Below are positions 1 to 7,559 of a stretch of DNA of 60,223 nt, in pieces (position 1 is the first letter of the stretch; each line of letters starts with the position of its first letter). The notes beneath the pieces were generated by a model. It was not told the origin of the DNA and made no database searches. It saw only the letters and a program-made list of their open reading frames with translations. This DNA is from JAXHUE01 sp034189655 (GTDB taxonomy: Bacteria > Chloroflexota > Dehalococcoidia > E44-bin15), in NCBI GenBank assembly GCA_034189655.1, contig JAXHUE010000009.1, positions 1 to 60,223 of the forward strand, written 5' to 3'. The translations under genes were made by a program, and so were the position numbers.

Positions 1-38
1 ACGTTGCCGCATTTGTGCCCGAAAGGGTCGCTTCTCGC

Positions 39-68
39 TTGCCAGCGCTCCGACGCCTGCCCTATAAT
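39..68 (+). promoter_or_regulatory. sigma-70-like promoter for the reductase at 83
   Basis: TTGCCA at 39-44, an 18-base spacer and a perfect TATAAT at 63-68. Transcription would start near 75, leaving a leader of only about 8 bases before the ATG at 83. Confidence 0.6.
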
Positions 69-82
69 CCATAGCAGGACAT

Positions 83-1354
83 ATGGGGGAGAGAATCGCC
101 TCTCCCCCACCTTCCCAGGGGGTGAAGTTGGACTTCGATACCGTTGTGGTCGGGGCCGGGCCTATCGGCTCCGCGGTCGCCCGTGACATCGCCAGGGCAG
201 GCTACCAGGTCTTGCTGCTGGAGGAGCATGCCTCTATAGGCACGCCTTGCCACTGCTCTGGCCTGGTGACCCCCAGGACGCTGGAGGTCGCGGGCGTCTC
301 GGAAGACGTGGTCATCAACAGGATAAGGGGCGCCATCGTTCACTGCATGTCTGGGGCACAGCTCCCCCTCCGCGGCGACCGGGTCCACGCCCTGGCCATA
401 GACCGCATCGCCTTCGACCAGCAGTTGGCACAGCAGGCAACCGACAGCGGGGCCGTGCTCTGGCTGCAGGCCAGGCTCATCGACATCGATCGCGGAAAGG
501 ACTGCATGAGGCTCACCGTGCGGCGGGGAAAGGAGGAGGTGACGGTGAATGCCAGGCTCATCGTGGGTGCGGATGGTGCCCGGTCCACCGTTGCCGAGCG
601 GGTGGGCTACTCGCCCGATTGTGAGTACATCCAGGCCCTCGGTGCCGAGGCCTCGGTCACTGTCGAGCCTCTCGATATGGTGCATGTCTACGTGGGGCAT
701 GAGATCGCCCCCCACTGGTTCGGCTGGGCCATACCCCTCGGCAGGCGCCGGGCACGCATAGGGACAGGTCAGGGCAACAGCGGCGCGGTGCCACTGAAGG
801 GGCTCCTGGATGGTCTCATCGAGGCCTTCCCCCAGCAGTTCGCCGACGCCGATGTCTCCCACTACTACGGAGGGGCCATCCCCATCTACGCCCCGGTGAG
901 GACGTACGATGATAACCTGCTCCTGGTAGGCGATGCCGCGCGCCAGGTGAAGCCGACATCGGGTGGCGGTGTCTACACCGGGCTGGTGGCAGCCAGGCAC
1001 TGCGCCGACGCCGCCATCTACGCGCTGCGCCACAAGGACTACACGCGGCACTCACTCTCCCGCTACGAGGCAGCGTGGCGGGCAGCGCTGGGCCCAGAGC
1101 TTGAGCGGGGACTGGAGCTGAGGAAGGTCTTCGCGAGCCTGAGCGACCGCGACTTCCACAGGCTCCTCTCCATGCTGAACAGGCCCCAGGCACAGCGCGT
1201 CATCACCAGGTACGGGGATATCGACTCCCCCTCGCTCATGTTCGGGCACCTCTTGAGGGTGTCCCCCCGGCTGCTCACCCTCATCCACGTCCCGCTCCGG
1301 CCGCGGGTAATAATGCCCCTCTTGAGGCTCGCGGCGCGGCGCAATGCCCGCTGA
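83..1354 (+). CDS. geranylgeranyl reductase family FAD oxidoreductase
   Basis: Predicted flavoprotein of the geranylgeranyl/digeranylgeranylglycerophospholipid reductase family, which saturates isoprenoid double bonds in lipids, quinones or pigments. Visible motifs: an N-terminal Rossmann FAD site (GAGPIGSAVARDIARAGY), a CHCSGLVT segment matching the family's substrate-side Cys/Gly motif, GADGARS in the middle and the second FAD motif GDAARQVKPTSGGG. The C-terminus is basic. Length (423 residues) is normal. The ATG at 83 has only a weak AGGA three bases upstream; a GTG at 122 lies nearer the Rossmann fold but has no spaced ribosome site, so the start is uncertain. It stands alone behind its own promoter and ends about 140 bases before the mutase. 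The lipid substrate cannot be told from sequence; family assignment is firm. Confidence 0.88.
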   Translation: MGERIASPPPSQGVKLDFDTVVVGAGPIGSAVARDIARAGYQVLLLEEHASIGTPCHCSGLVTPRTLEVAGVSEDVVINRIRGAIVHCMSGAQLPLRGDRVHALAIDRIAFDQQLAQQATDSGAVLWLQARLIDIDRGKDCMRLTVRRGKEEVTVNARLIVGADGARSTVAERVGYSPDCEYIQALGAEASVTVEPLDMVHVYVGHEIAPHWFGWAIPLGRRRARIGTGQGNSGAVPLKGLLDGLIEAFPQQFADADVSHYYGGAIPIYAPVRTYDDNLLLVGDAARQVKPTSGGGVYTGLVAARHCADAAIYALRHKDYTRHSLSRYEAAWRAALGPELERGLELRKVFASLSDRDFHRLLSMLNRPQAQRVITRYGDIDSPSLMFGHLLRVSPRLLTLIHVPLRPRVIMPLLRLAARRNAR

Positions 1355-1406
1355 AATCGCCCCGTAAATCGCCGAAGTACCTGCGGGCGCCCCTGGGTGC
1401 CTCGCG

Positions 1407-1435
1407 TTGACAAGCCCCCATGCCTGTGGCATACT
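1407..1435 (+). promoter_or_regulatory. sigma-70-like promoter for the acyl-CoA mutase
   Basis: TTGACA at 1407-1412, 17-base spacer, CATACT at 1430-1435. It lies about 60 bases upstream of the mutase ATG at 1494. Confidence 0.6.
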
Positions 1436-1493
1436 CGTACAGAGATAGCACCATACGCGGGAGTCGCTCTCCCGAAAAAGAGGGGTGAGGGCT

Positions 1494-3239
1494 ATGACAG
1501 AGCGAGAGAAGATGGCCGAGATCGCGAAGAGAAGGAAGGAGTGGGAAGAGGGCACGCTCCGGAAGTCTCTGGAGCGTTTCGGCGCAATCGAGAGCCCCAA
1601 CCGCTTCTACACCCCGCTCGACATCGAGGGGCACGATTTCCTGGAGAAGGTGGGGTTCCCTGGGGAGTACCCCTTCACCACCAGCATCTACCCCACCAAT
1701 ATCCCGTTCCAGATGATGAGCGCCGCGAGCGGGGCCAGCGCCGCCGTGGTGCGGGCGGGCAACTACTCCGGGTACGGCACCGCCGAGGACACCAGGGACT
1801 ACCACAACTTCATGGCCACCCTGGGCCACCGCGGCGGCCCCAACATCGCCTTCGACCTGCCCACGCAGTGCGGCCACGACTCCGACGAGCCGGTATCGCG
1901 CGGCGAGGTGGGCAAGGTGGGGGTGGCAGTGGATACCCTCAGGGACTTCGAGACCATCTACGAGGCCTTCCAGGGGGAGCGCGACCTGGACAAGATCGCC
2001 TCCAACTTCACCATCAATGCCCCCACCAACGTCATAGTGGCCATGTACATGGCGCTGGCGGAGCAGCGGGGCATCCCCATCGATAAGCTGCGGGGCACCC
2101 CGCAGAACGATATCTTGAAGGAGTTCGTCGCCCGCGGCACCTACATCTTCCCGCCGGGGCCATCGATGAGGATGACCAGGGACACCATCACCTTCTGTAC
2201 CAGGTACATGCCCCTCATGAACCCGATAAGCATCTGTGGCTACCACATGCGGGAGGCGGGGGCCTCGGCAGCCCAGGCCATCGCCTTCACATTCGCCAAC
2301 GGCATCGCGTACGTGCAGCTTGGGGTGGACGCCGGGCTGGACGTCGATGAGTTCATGCCCCGCTTCACCTTCTTGAGCATGGGCGGCAGCATGGACTTCT
2401 ACCTGGAGATCGCCCGCGCCCGGGCGGCGCGCCGCATGTGGGCCCGCATCATGAGGGAGCGCTTCAAGGCCAAGAACCCCAGGAGCTGGCTCATGCGCGA
2501 GCCCGGCGGCGGTGCCCACGTGGGTCGGGTGGACCTCACGTCGCAGCGCCCCTTAAACAACCTGACACGCACCATAGCGGGGGGGATCATGTCGGCCCTC
2601 TCCGGTGGCCCGTCTCACCCCATCGTCCCCTACGATGAGCCCCTGGGCCTGGGGCACAGCCTGGAGGCACAGCAGCTCGTCACCGACGGGGGGCGCATCC
2701 TGCAGCTCGAGTGCAAGCTGAACAGCGTCATCGATCCATTCGCCGGCTCCTACTTCATGGAGTCGCTCACCGACCAGGTGGAGGAGGAGGCCTGGGACAT
2801 CCTGCACAAGATAGACGACATGGGTGGCGCCGTCGCCGCCATCGAGAAGGGGTTCATGCAGCGAGAGGTGGCACGGAGCGCCTACGACCACCAGCGCAAG
2901 CTGGAGACCGGGGAGAAGGTCATGGTGGGGGTGAACCGCTTCACCGGCGAGCAGGAGCTGGAGGTCAACACTCAGCGCCTGGTGGAGCACCCCTACGACC
3001 CGAAGAGACGCGATGATGCCGAGGAGAAGCAGCTCGCCAAACTGGCCCAGGTGAAGCGGGAGCGGGACAACGAGAAGGTGCAGGCCAGCCTCGCACGCCT
3101 CACGGAGGCGGCCAAGGACGAGGACACAAACCTGATCCCGGTCATCCTGGAGTCGGTGAAGGCCTACGCCTCCATCGGGGAGATATGCGGCGTCCTGCGC
3201 CAGGTCTTCGGCGAGTACCAGGCATACTCCGGCCTCTAG
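1494..3239 (+). CDS. B12-dependent acyl-CoA mutase large (catalytic) subunit, divergent
   Basis: Catalytic TIM-barrel subunit of the methylmalonyl-CoA mutase family, about 581 residues, which rearranges acyl-CoA carbon skeletons with adenosylcobalamin. Conserved: the long segment NDILKEFVARGTYIFPPGPS followed by MRM (contains the arginine that binds the substrate carboxylate in methylmalonyl-CoA mutase) and GYHMREAGASAAQ with the active-site His. Unusual: the segment that normally reads RPWTIRQYAG is replaced by GASAAVVRAGNYSGYGT, and the following DLPTQ loop is also atypical. There is no C-terminal B12-binding domain, so a separate small subunit is needed; none is in this window. ATG 1494 is preferred over GTG 1485 because of the GAGGGGTGAGG ribosome site. 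A role in methylmalonyl-, isobutyryl- or related CoA isomerisation is possible; substrate unresolved. Confidence 0.85.
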   Translation: MTEREKMAEIAKRRKEWEEGTLRKSLERFGAIESPNRFYTPLDIEGHDFLEKVGFPGEYPFTTSIYPTNIPFQMMSAASGASAAVVRAGNYSGYGTAEDTRDYHNFMATLGHRGGPNIAFDLPTQCGHDSDEPVSRGEVGKVGVAVDTLRDFETIYEAFQGERDLDKIASNFTINAPTNVIVAMYMALAEQRGIPIDKLRGTPQNDILKEFVARGTYIFPPGPSMRMTRDTITFCTRYMPLMNPISICGYHMREAGASAAQAIAFTFANGIAYVQLGVDAGLDVDEFMPRFTFLSMGGSMDFYLEIARARAARRMWARIMRERFKAKNPRSWLMREPGGGAHVGRVDLTSQRPLNNLTRTIAGGIMSALSGGPSHPIVPYDEPLGLGHSLEAQQLVTDGGRILQLECKLNSVIDPFAGSYFMESLTDQVEEEAWDILHKIDDMGGAVAAIEKGFMQREVARSAYDHQRKLETGEKVMVGVNRFTGEQELEVNTQRLVEHPYDPKRRDDAEEKQLAKLAQVKRERDNEKVQASLARLTEAAKDEDTNLIPVILESVKAYASIGEICGVLRQVFGEYQAYSGL

Positions 3240-3275
3240 CGGCGATACCATACACCCGCCTTTTGGCCTTCACAC

Positions 3276-3307
3276 GAAGGGAGCGCCCCAGTGGGACGCT
3301 CCCTTTC
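3276..3307. terminator. bidirectional hairpin terminator
   Basis: Nine-base-pair stem AAGGGAGCG (3277-3285) with CGCTCCCTT (3297-3305), continued by CCC/GGG after one mismatch and closed by a 3-base loop. It sits between the convergent mutase and thiolase genes; T-rich on the plus-strand side. Confidence 0.6.
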
Positions 3308-3338
3308 ACGTTCTCGTCGATGTGCCCGCCATCGGGGG

Positions 3339-4469
3339 CTACATCTTGAACATCATCACGTTGGTGCCGCCCAGGCCCTGGTTCTGGAGCAGGGCCACCT
3401 TGGGCTTGACCGGCACCTGCCTCTTCCCCGCCTGCCCTCTGAGCTGCAAGGCGAGCTCGTATATCATGCGGCCGCCGGTGGCCCCGATGGGGTGCCCGCA
3501 GCTCACCAGGCCGCCATCTGTGTTCACCGGTACCTTACCGTTTATCTCGGTGTTGCCCTCCCACACGTAGGGGCCACCCTCGCCGTGGGGGCAGAAGCCA
3601 AGCTCCTCCAGGCCGAAGACCTCACCGGGGCTGAAGGCATCGTGCATCTGGGCCACGTTCACGTCCTTGGGGCCCATCCCCGACATCTCGTACACCTTCT
3701 CCCCCAGGTACTCGGTGGGGCCCTCGGCGAGCCCGGCATCTTCGCCCTTCACGTACATGGGGGTGCCGCCGGCCCAGCCCACCAGGTACATCGGCGTGGA
3801 CGTGTACTTCTTCGCCTTCTCCTTGGAGCAGACCACGGTGGCGGTGGCGCCATCTGCGTTCGCCGAGCACATGAGCATGGTGATGGGGTCGGAGATCATC
3901 CGCGAGTTCATTATCTCTTCCAGGGTGAAGACGTCCTGGTAGGTGGCGTTGGGGTTTAGGCTGCCGTTGCGGTGGGCCTTCTCCGCCGTCTTGGCGAACT
4001 GCTCACGCGTGCTCCCGTACTCGTGCATGTGGCGCTGCACCATCATGGCGTAGGCCCCAGGCATGGGCATGATGCCCAGGCGCAGGCCGTAGGACATCTC
4101 TGTCGGGTCGCCCAGGGGCACCATGCCCCGGGGCATCTTCTCCACCCCGACGACCAGCGCCATGTCATAGAGACCGCCAGCGATGATATCGGCTGCCTGC
4201 ATCACACCTCGTGAGTGGCTGGCGCAGGCCACCTCCACGTTGGTGACCGGTATGCCGGTCATACCAAGCTGGGCGAAGCAATCGGCGCCGGCCCCCAGCG
4301 GCTGGTTACAGTGGGCGCAGAAGCCTACCTGGACATCCCTGAAATCGACCCCAGCATCCTTCAAGGCCATGAGCCCCGCCTCTCGTGCCATCTCCACCAG
4401 GGACCGCCCGGTGACCCTGCCGAACTTTATCGCCCCGACCCCCAGTATCACAACCTCTCTATTTGTCAT
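3339..4469 (-). CDS. thiolase family protein (SCP2/lipid-transfer type)
   Basis: Thiolase-fold acyl-CoA C-acyltransferase of 376 residues. Nucleophilic Cys82 lies in VACASHSRG, His276 in MHDAFSPGEVF and His326 in SCGHPIGATG, the three hallmarks of the catalytic site. This subgroup usually pairs with a DUF35 zinc-ribbon/OB-fold partner, and that partner is immediately upstream in the same transcription unit (20-base gap). The ATG at 4469 has a GGGAGG ribosome site. The pair probably forms one complex acting on acyl-CoA chain cleavage or condensation; the substrate is unknown. It is convergent with the mutase gene, separated by a hairpin. Confidence 0.88.
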   Translation of the reverse strand: MTNREVVILGVGAIKFGRVTGRSLVEMAREAGLMALKDAGVDFRDVQVGFCAHCNQPLGAGADCFAQLGMTGIPVTNVEVACASHSRGVMQAADIIAGGLYDMALVVGVEKMPRGMVPLGDPTEMSYGLRLGIMPMPGAYAMMVQRHMHEYGSTREQFAKTAEKAHRNGSLNPNATYQDVFTLEEIMNSRMISDPITMLMCSANADGATATVVCSKEKAKKYTSTPMYLVGWAGGTPMYVKGEDAGLAEGPTEYLGEKVYEMSGMGPKDVNVAQMHDAFSPGEVFGLEELGFCPHGEGGPYVWEGNTEINGKVPVNTDGGLVSCGHPIGATGGRMIYELALQLRGQAGKRQVPVKPKVALLQNQGLGGTNVMMFKM

Positions 4470-4489
4470 TCTGTCCTCCCTCGCATTGA

Positions 4490-4918
4490 CTAGCCTGATA
4501 CCGGCCTGAAGGCGTACGCCACAAGCTCGTTGCCCTCCGCGTCCTCCCCCGCCTTCATGAAGTAGAGCTCCACATCGGTGCCTATCTTCACGCTCTCTGG
4601 GTCGACATCAGTCACCAGGCTTAACACCTGCATGCCCTCGGGCAACTTCACCTGGGCAGTGACGAAGGGTGCCGGCACCGGCGTGTGGGGATAGGCAGTG
4701 CGGGCGATAGTATAGGTGTGTATCTTGCCCCGCGTGCTGAGCGCCACGTCCTCCAAGTCCTCACTGTAGCAGTTGGCACACACATGCCTCTTGGGATGGA
4801 AATGCTCACCGCATACCCGGCACCGGCTCCCGATGAGATAGCCATCGTTCCCGTTGCTGGGCAGCTTGAACAGGCCTTCCTTTACGGGCACCTTCTTCTT
4901 GGCCTCACCTGTCGACAT
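4490..4918 (-). CDS. DUF35 zinc-ribbon/OB-fold acyl-CoA-associated protein
   Basis: Small (142 residues) protein with a rubredoxin-like zinc ribbon, Cys33/Cys36 and Cys47/Cys50, followed by an OB fold. Such proteins bind acyl-CoA and partner with SCP2-type thiolases, as in the ChsH2 and archaeal HMG-CoA synthase complexes. The ATG at 4918 follows an AGGAGG ribosome site; an in-frame extension upstream to 5005 has no such signal and a non-conserved, Arg-rich sequence. First gene of a two-gene operon with the thiolase. Confidence 0.88.
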   Translation of the reverse strand: MSTGEAKKKVPVKEGLFKLPSNGNDGYLIGSRCRVCGEHFHPKRHVCANCYSEDLEDVALSTRGKIHTYTIARTAYPHTPVPAPFVTAQVKLPEGMQVLSLVTDVDPESVKIGTDVELYFMKAGEDAEGNELVAYAFRPVSG

Positions 4919-5029
4919 ATGGACCTCCTTATAGTGCTGCTTGCGTTCTGCTCGGCTGCCTCTTCGACCTCCTGGCCACCGCGGTATGGGAACGTCTCGC
5001 CGCACAGCGACACCCTTCTCTCACGTCGC

Positions 5030-5059
5030 ATGATACCACGGCGATCACGTGGTAATCAA
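5030..5059 (-). promoter_or_regulatory. promoter for the DUF35-thiolase operon
   Basis: On the minus strand TTGATT (5054-5059), 18-base spacer, TATCAT (5030-5035). It lies about 110 bases upstream of the DUF35 start. Confidence 0.45.
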
Positions 5060-5175
5060 GGTCTGGCCCGTTCTCTGCACCATGGCCGCCACCGCCCCTA
5101 GGTCGGCGAGTGTGAGCGCGGCCTCTCCATGATGTCATCGCACCGCACGGCATCGGCCCCCCAGAGAGACCCGTC

Positions 5176-5523
5176 CTATTTTCTGCGCCTCTCCTGCTCG
5201 ACAAGCCAGGCATTGGTCCCGATCTCCACCCTCCTGAGCAGCGTGTCCTGCCGCTCCAGTACCGCTCGCTCGGCCTCCTCCTCGCTCAAGGAAGGGTCGC
5301 GGAACTGGTGGAACAGCGGACAGGGGAACTCAGGGCACAGCCCACAGTGCTCCACCCTCTCCCTGTCGAGGCAGCACTGGTACAGGGGACAGACCTCGAT
5401 GTCCATATGCGACGTCCAGAATGGCCGGCCTCGCTGGTATCCGCACCCGCGGCACTGCACATCGAGGTACTCACAGGCCCCGCAGTAAACGCCGCACGGC
5501 GGGGCCAGGTTTGGGTCTGGCAT
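5176..5523 (-). CDS. DUF3795 cysteine-rich protein
   Basis: Protein of 115 residues with eleven cysteines in its first 70 positions (10, 14, 17, 24, 27, 45, 50, 51, 60, 63, 68), in the DUF3795 pattern CGVYCGAC...CRGC...C...CGLCPEFPC. The cysteines suggest zinc or iron-sulfur binding; function is unknown. The C-terminus is charged and probably helical. The ATG at 5523 has an AGGAGGGG ribosome site, so an upstream GTG at 5553 was not used. It is monocistronic behind its own promoter and divergent from the cupin gene. Confidence 0.8.
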   Translation of the reverse strand: MPDPNLAPPCGVYCGACEYLDVQCRGCGYQRGRPFWTSHMDIEVCPLYQCCLDRERVEHCGLCPEFPCPLFHQFRDPSLSEEEAERAVLERQDTLLRRVEIGTNAWLVEQERRRK

Positions 5524-5553
5524 CTGTGTACCCCTCCTCTCTCTGCCACTCAC

Positions 5554-5582
5554 TTGATAGAGCCTTTCACCGCATTTGTCAA
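5554..5582 (-). promoter_or_regulatory. promoter for the DUF3795 gene
   Basis: Minus strand: perfect TTGACA (5577-5582), 17-base spacer, TATCAA (5554-5559), 31 bases upstream of the ATG. Confidence 0.6.
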
Positions 5583-5667
5583 TAGGGATATATGCCTAAG
5601 GGTGCAGCGCTGGCACGGTTCCTTTTGGGACGCGCGTGAATGCGGTGTGAAGGCCTCGCCCATTGCC

Positions 5668-5696
5668 TTGACAGGTGGGCCCTATGCCGCCATAAT
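5668..5696 (+). promoter_or_regulatory. promoter for the cupin gene
   Basis: Perfect TTGACA (5668-5673), 17-base spacer, CATAAT (5691-5696). Initiation near 5703 makes the in-frame ATG at 5702 unusable except as a leaderless start, which supports the GTG at 5732. Confidence 0.6.
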
Positions 5697-5731
5697 CCGC
5701 GATGAGACATGCTCGTCTCCAGGGGGTAAAG

Positions 5732-6085
5732 GTGAAGGTCAAAAGCTATCGCCAGGCCGAGGGCAGGGAGGAAGTGCCGGGGGTCACCATGCGTGTAGTC
5801 GCCGGCCCCGAGGACGGGGCTCCCAACTTCGCCATGCGCCTCTTCGAGGTCGGGCCAGGGGCCTCAACGCCGTACCACTCGCACCCGTGGGAGCACGAGG
5901 TCTTCGTGATATCGGGCAGCGGCCAGGTGAGGGGCACGGCGGGTACCCGGCAACTGGGCGAGGGAGACGCTGTCTTCGTCGCACCCGGCGAGGAGCACTG
6001 CTTCGCCAGCGCTGGCGGCGGCACCATGCGCATGATATGCGTGGTGCCACTGGTGAACGGCGCGATGCCACGAACCTCGGAATAG
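5732..6085 (+). CDS. single-domain cupin protein
   Basis: Small beta-barrel protein of 117 residues. Cupin motif 1 is complete: PYHSHPWEHEVFV gives metal ligands His49, His51 and Glu56; motif 2 ends with PGEEHCF, giving His89. The metal-binding set is therefore intact, but cupins act as enzymes, sugar isomerases or sensors and the substrate cannot be inferred. GTG 5732 is chosen because AGGGGG lies five bases upstream and because the predicted transcription start lies at about 5703. Monocistronic; followed by a 460-base gap before the hydrogenase operon. Confidence 0.82.
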   Translation: MKVKSYRQAEGREEVPGVTMRVVAGPEDGAPNFAMRLFEVGPGASTPYHSHPWEHEVFVISGSGQVRGTAGTRQLGEGDAVFVAPGEEHCFASAGGGTMRMICVVPLVNGAMPRTSE

Positions 6086-6544
6086 GCATACTAGAGTCCT
6101 CTCGCCCTCGCCAGTGGGCGGAGATTGACAATGTCAAACTTGCGATGCTACAATGTGAAAAGGAGAACAATCCAGATTCTATAGCCCATCTGCCTCGACA
6201 ACGGAAAGACCTTGAAAGGAGCGCACAGAGACTCACAATAGCGGATGCAGGGTGTGGGTGGAACGGCTATATACTGTGCTAGGCAGGTATAAATGGGCGA
6301 CAGCGCTGCCCTTGGCCCCATCACCTCTCGACGGCATTATAGCGGTATCAATCGATCAGTGTTTTGTGAAAGGACATTGCCGGGGGATGTGACGGGGTTT
6401 TTTTACCCTGCTGGCGACGGCATTGGACCAGGTCGCCACTGCTCCCGACAGCAGAGGGCAGTCCCAGACATCAGCGTGTAGGAGGGCACCTAGATGGTGC
6501 GATAGATAAGGTCTGGCCCCAGAGAAAGTAAGGAGGGTAATGCT
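6086..6544 (+). other. gene-free leader of the hydrogenase operon
   Basis: No convincing coding frame. It contains the operon promoter near 6125-6154 and then about 385 bases of leader. A seven-T run at 6401-6407 is flanked by GGGG and ACCC. The ribosome site GGAGGG before 6545 closes the region. I could not match the leader to a known riboswitch. Confidence 0.5.
6125..6154 (+). promoter_or_regulatory. candidate promoter of the hydrogenase operon
   Basis: TTGACA at 6125-6130, 18-base spacer, TACAAT at 6149-6154. It is about 390 bases upstream of the first hydrogenase gene, implying a long 5' leader. Confidence 0.55.
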
Positions 6545-7543
6545 ATGGCAGAGAGTCCGCCAAAGAGCGCTAAGCCGAAGGTCGCTTTTTACTGGTGCGC
6601 CTCATGCGGGGGATGCGAGGAGGCCGTCGTAGACCTCAATGAGGACCTGCTAAAAGTGGCGGATGCCGTGGACATCGTGCTCTGGCCAGTGGCCCTCGAC
6701 TTCAAGCGGAAGGATGTCGAGGCCATGAAGGACGGTGAGATCGCCGTGAGCTTTATAAACGGGTCCGTCCGCCTGGAGGAGCAGGAGGAGATGGTCAAGC
6801 TCCTGCGGCGCAAGTCACAGCTCGTAGTCGCCTTCGGTGCCTGTGCCCACCTGGGAGGGATCCCCGGTCTTGCCAACTTCTCGAACCGGGAAGGTGTCTT
6901 CCACAGGGCGTATGAAGAGGTGCCCACGGTGGTCAACCCGGAGGGCACAAGGCCTCAGCACAAGACGGCCATCGAGGTGGGAGAGCTCCACCTCCCTGAG
7001 TTCTACGACACAGTGAAGACCATGGACCAGACCATACCCGTCGACTACTATCTCCCGGGCTGCCCCCCCCCACCCGACCTGATAGCGAACGCGGTCACCG
7101 CCATCCTTGAGGGTAAGCTGCCGCCGCGGGGGGCGGTGCTGGCACCAAACATCGCGCTGTGCGATACCTGCCCCCGACTGGAGTCGAAGCCGGAGCGGCT
7201 CTCCATCAAAGAGATGAAGCGGCCGTGGCAGATCAAGATCGACCCAGAGGTATGCTTCCTGGCACAGGGCCTGTTCTGCTATGGCCCAGCCACCCGTACC
7301 GGGTGCGGCGAGACCTGCATCAGGGCCAACCAGCCCTGTCGCGGCTGCTTCGGGCCCCTCGACGGCATAAAGGACCAGGGGGCCAGGGCCCTCTCCATGA
7401 TCGCGTCTCTCATCGGCGCCGACGATGAGGACAAGCTGTCAGCGGACGACATCAGCAGAGTCATAGATTCCTTTGCCGACCCGGCAGGGACGTTCTACCG
7501 CTTCAGCCTGCCGTCTTCCTACATGCAAAGGAAACGGATATAG
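6545..7543 (+). CDS. mvhG: NiFe hydrogenase small subunit, MvhG-like
   Basis: Electron-transferring small subunit of a group 3 cytoplasmic NiFe hydrogenase, 332 residues, without a Tat signal. It carries Cys18, Cys21 and Cys24 in WCASCGGCE, then GACAHLGG and PGCPPPP, which together form the proximal 4Fe-4S site. Further cysteine sets follow in the C-terminal half (ALCDTCPRL, QGLFCYGPATRTGCGETC, CRGCFGP) and should bind extra clusters. Ribosome site GGAGGG precedes ATG 6545. First gene of a five-gene operon; the large subunit starts 17 bases after its stop. Best match in style is MvhG (methyl-viologen hydrogenase, group 3c); HoxY-type 3d is the alternative. Confidence 0.9.
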   Translation: MAESPPKSAKPKVAFYWCASCGGCEEAVVDLNEDLLKVADAVDIVLWPVALDFKRKDVEAMKDGEIAVSFINGSVRLEEQEEMVKLLRRKSQLVVAFGACAHLGGIPGLANFSNREGVFHRAYEEVPTVVNPEGTRPQHKTAIEVGELHLPEFYDTVKTMDQTIPVDYYLPGCPPPPDLIANAVTAILEGKLPPRGAVLAPNIALCDTCPRLESKPERLSIKEMKRPWQIKIDPEVCFLAQGLFCYGPATRTGCGETCIRANQPCRGCFGPLDGIKDQGARALSMIASLIGADDEDKLSADDISRVIDSFADPAGTFYRFSLPSSYMQRKRI

Positions 7544-7559
7544 ACTATAGGGGGATGGA

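Noticed and set aside
1281..2519. Long open frame antisense to the mutase
   Set aside because: His/Gly-rich, no ribosome site, and fully explained by codon bias of the mutase gene.
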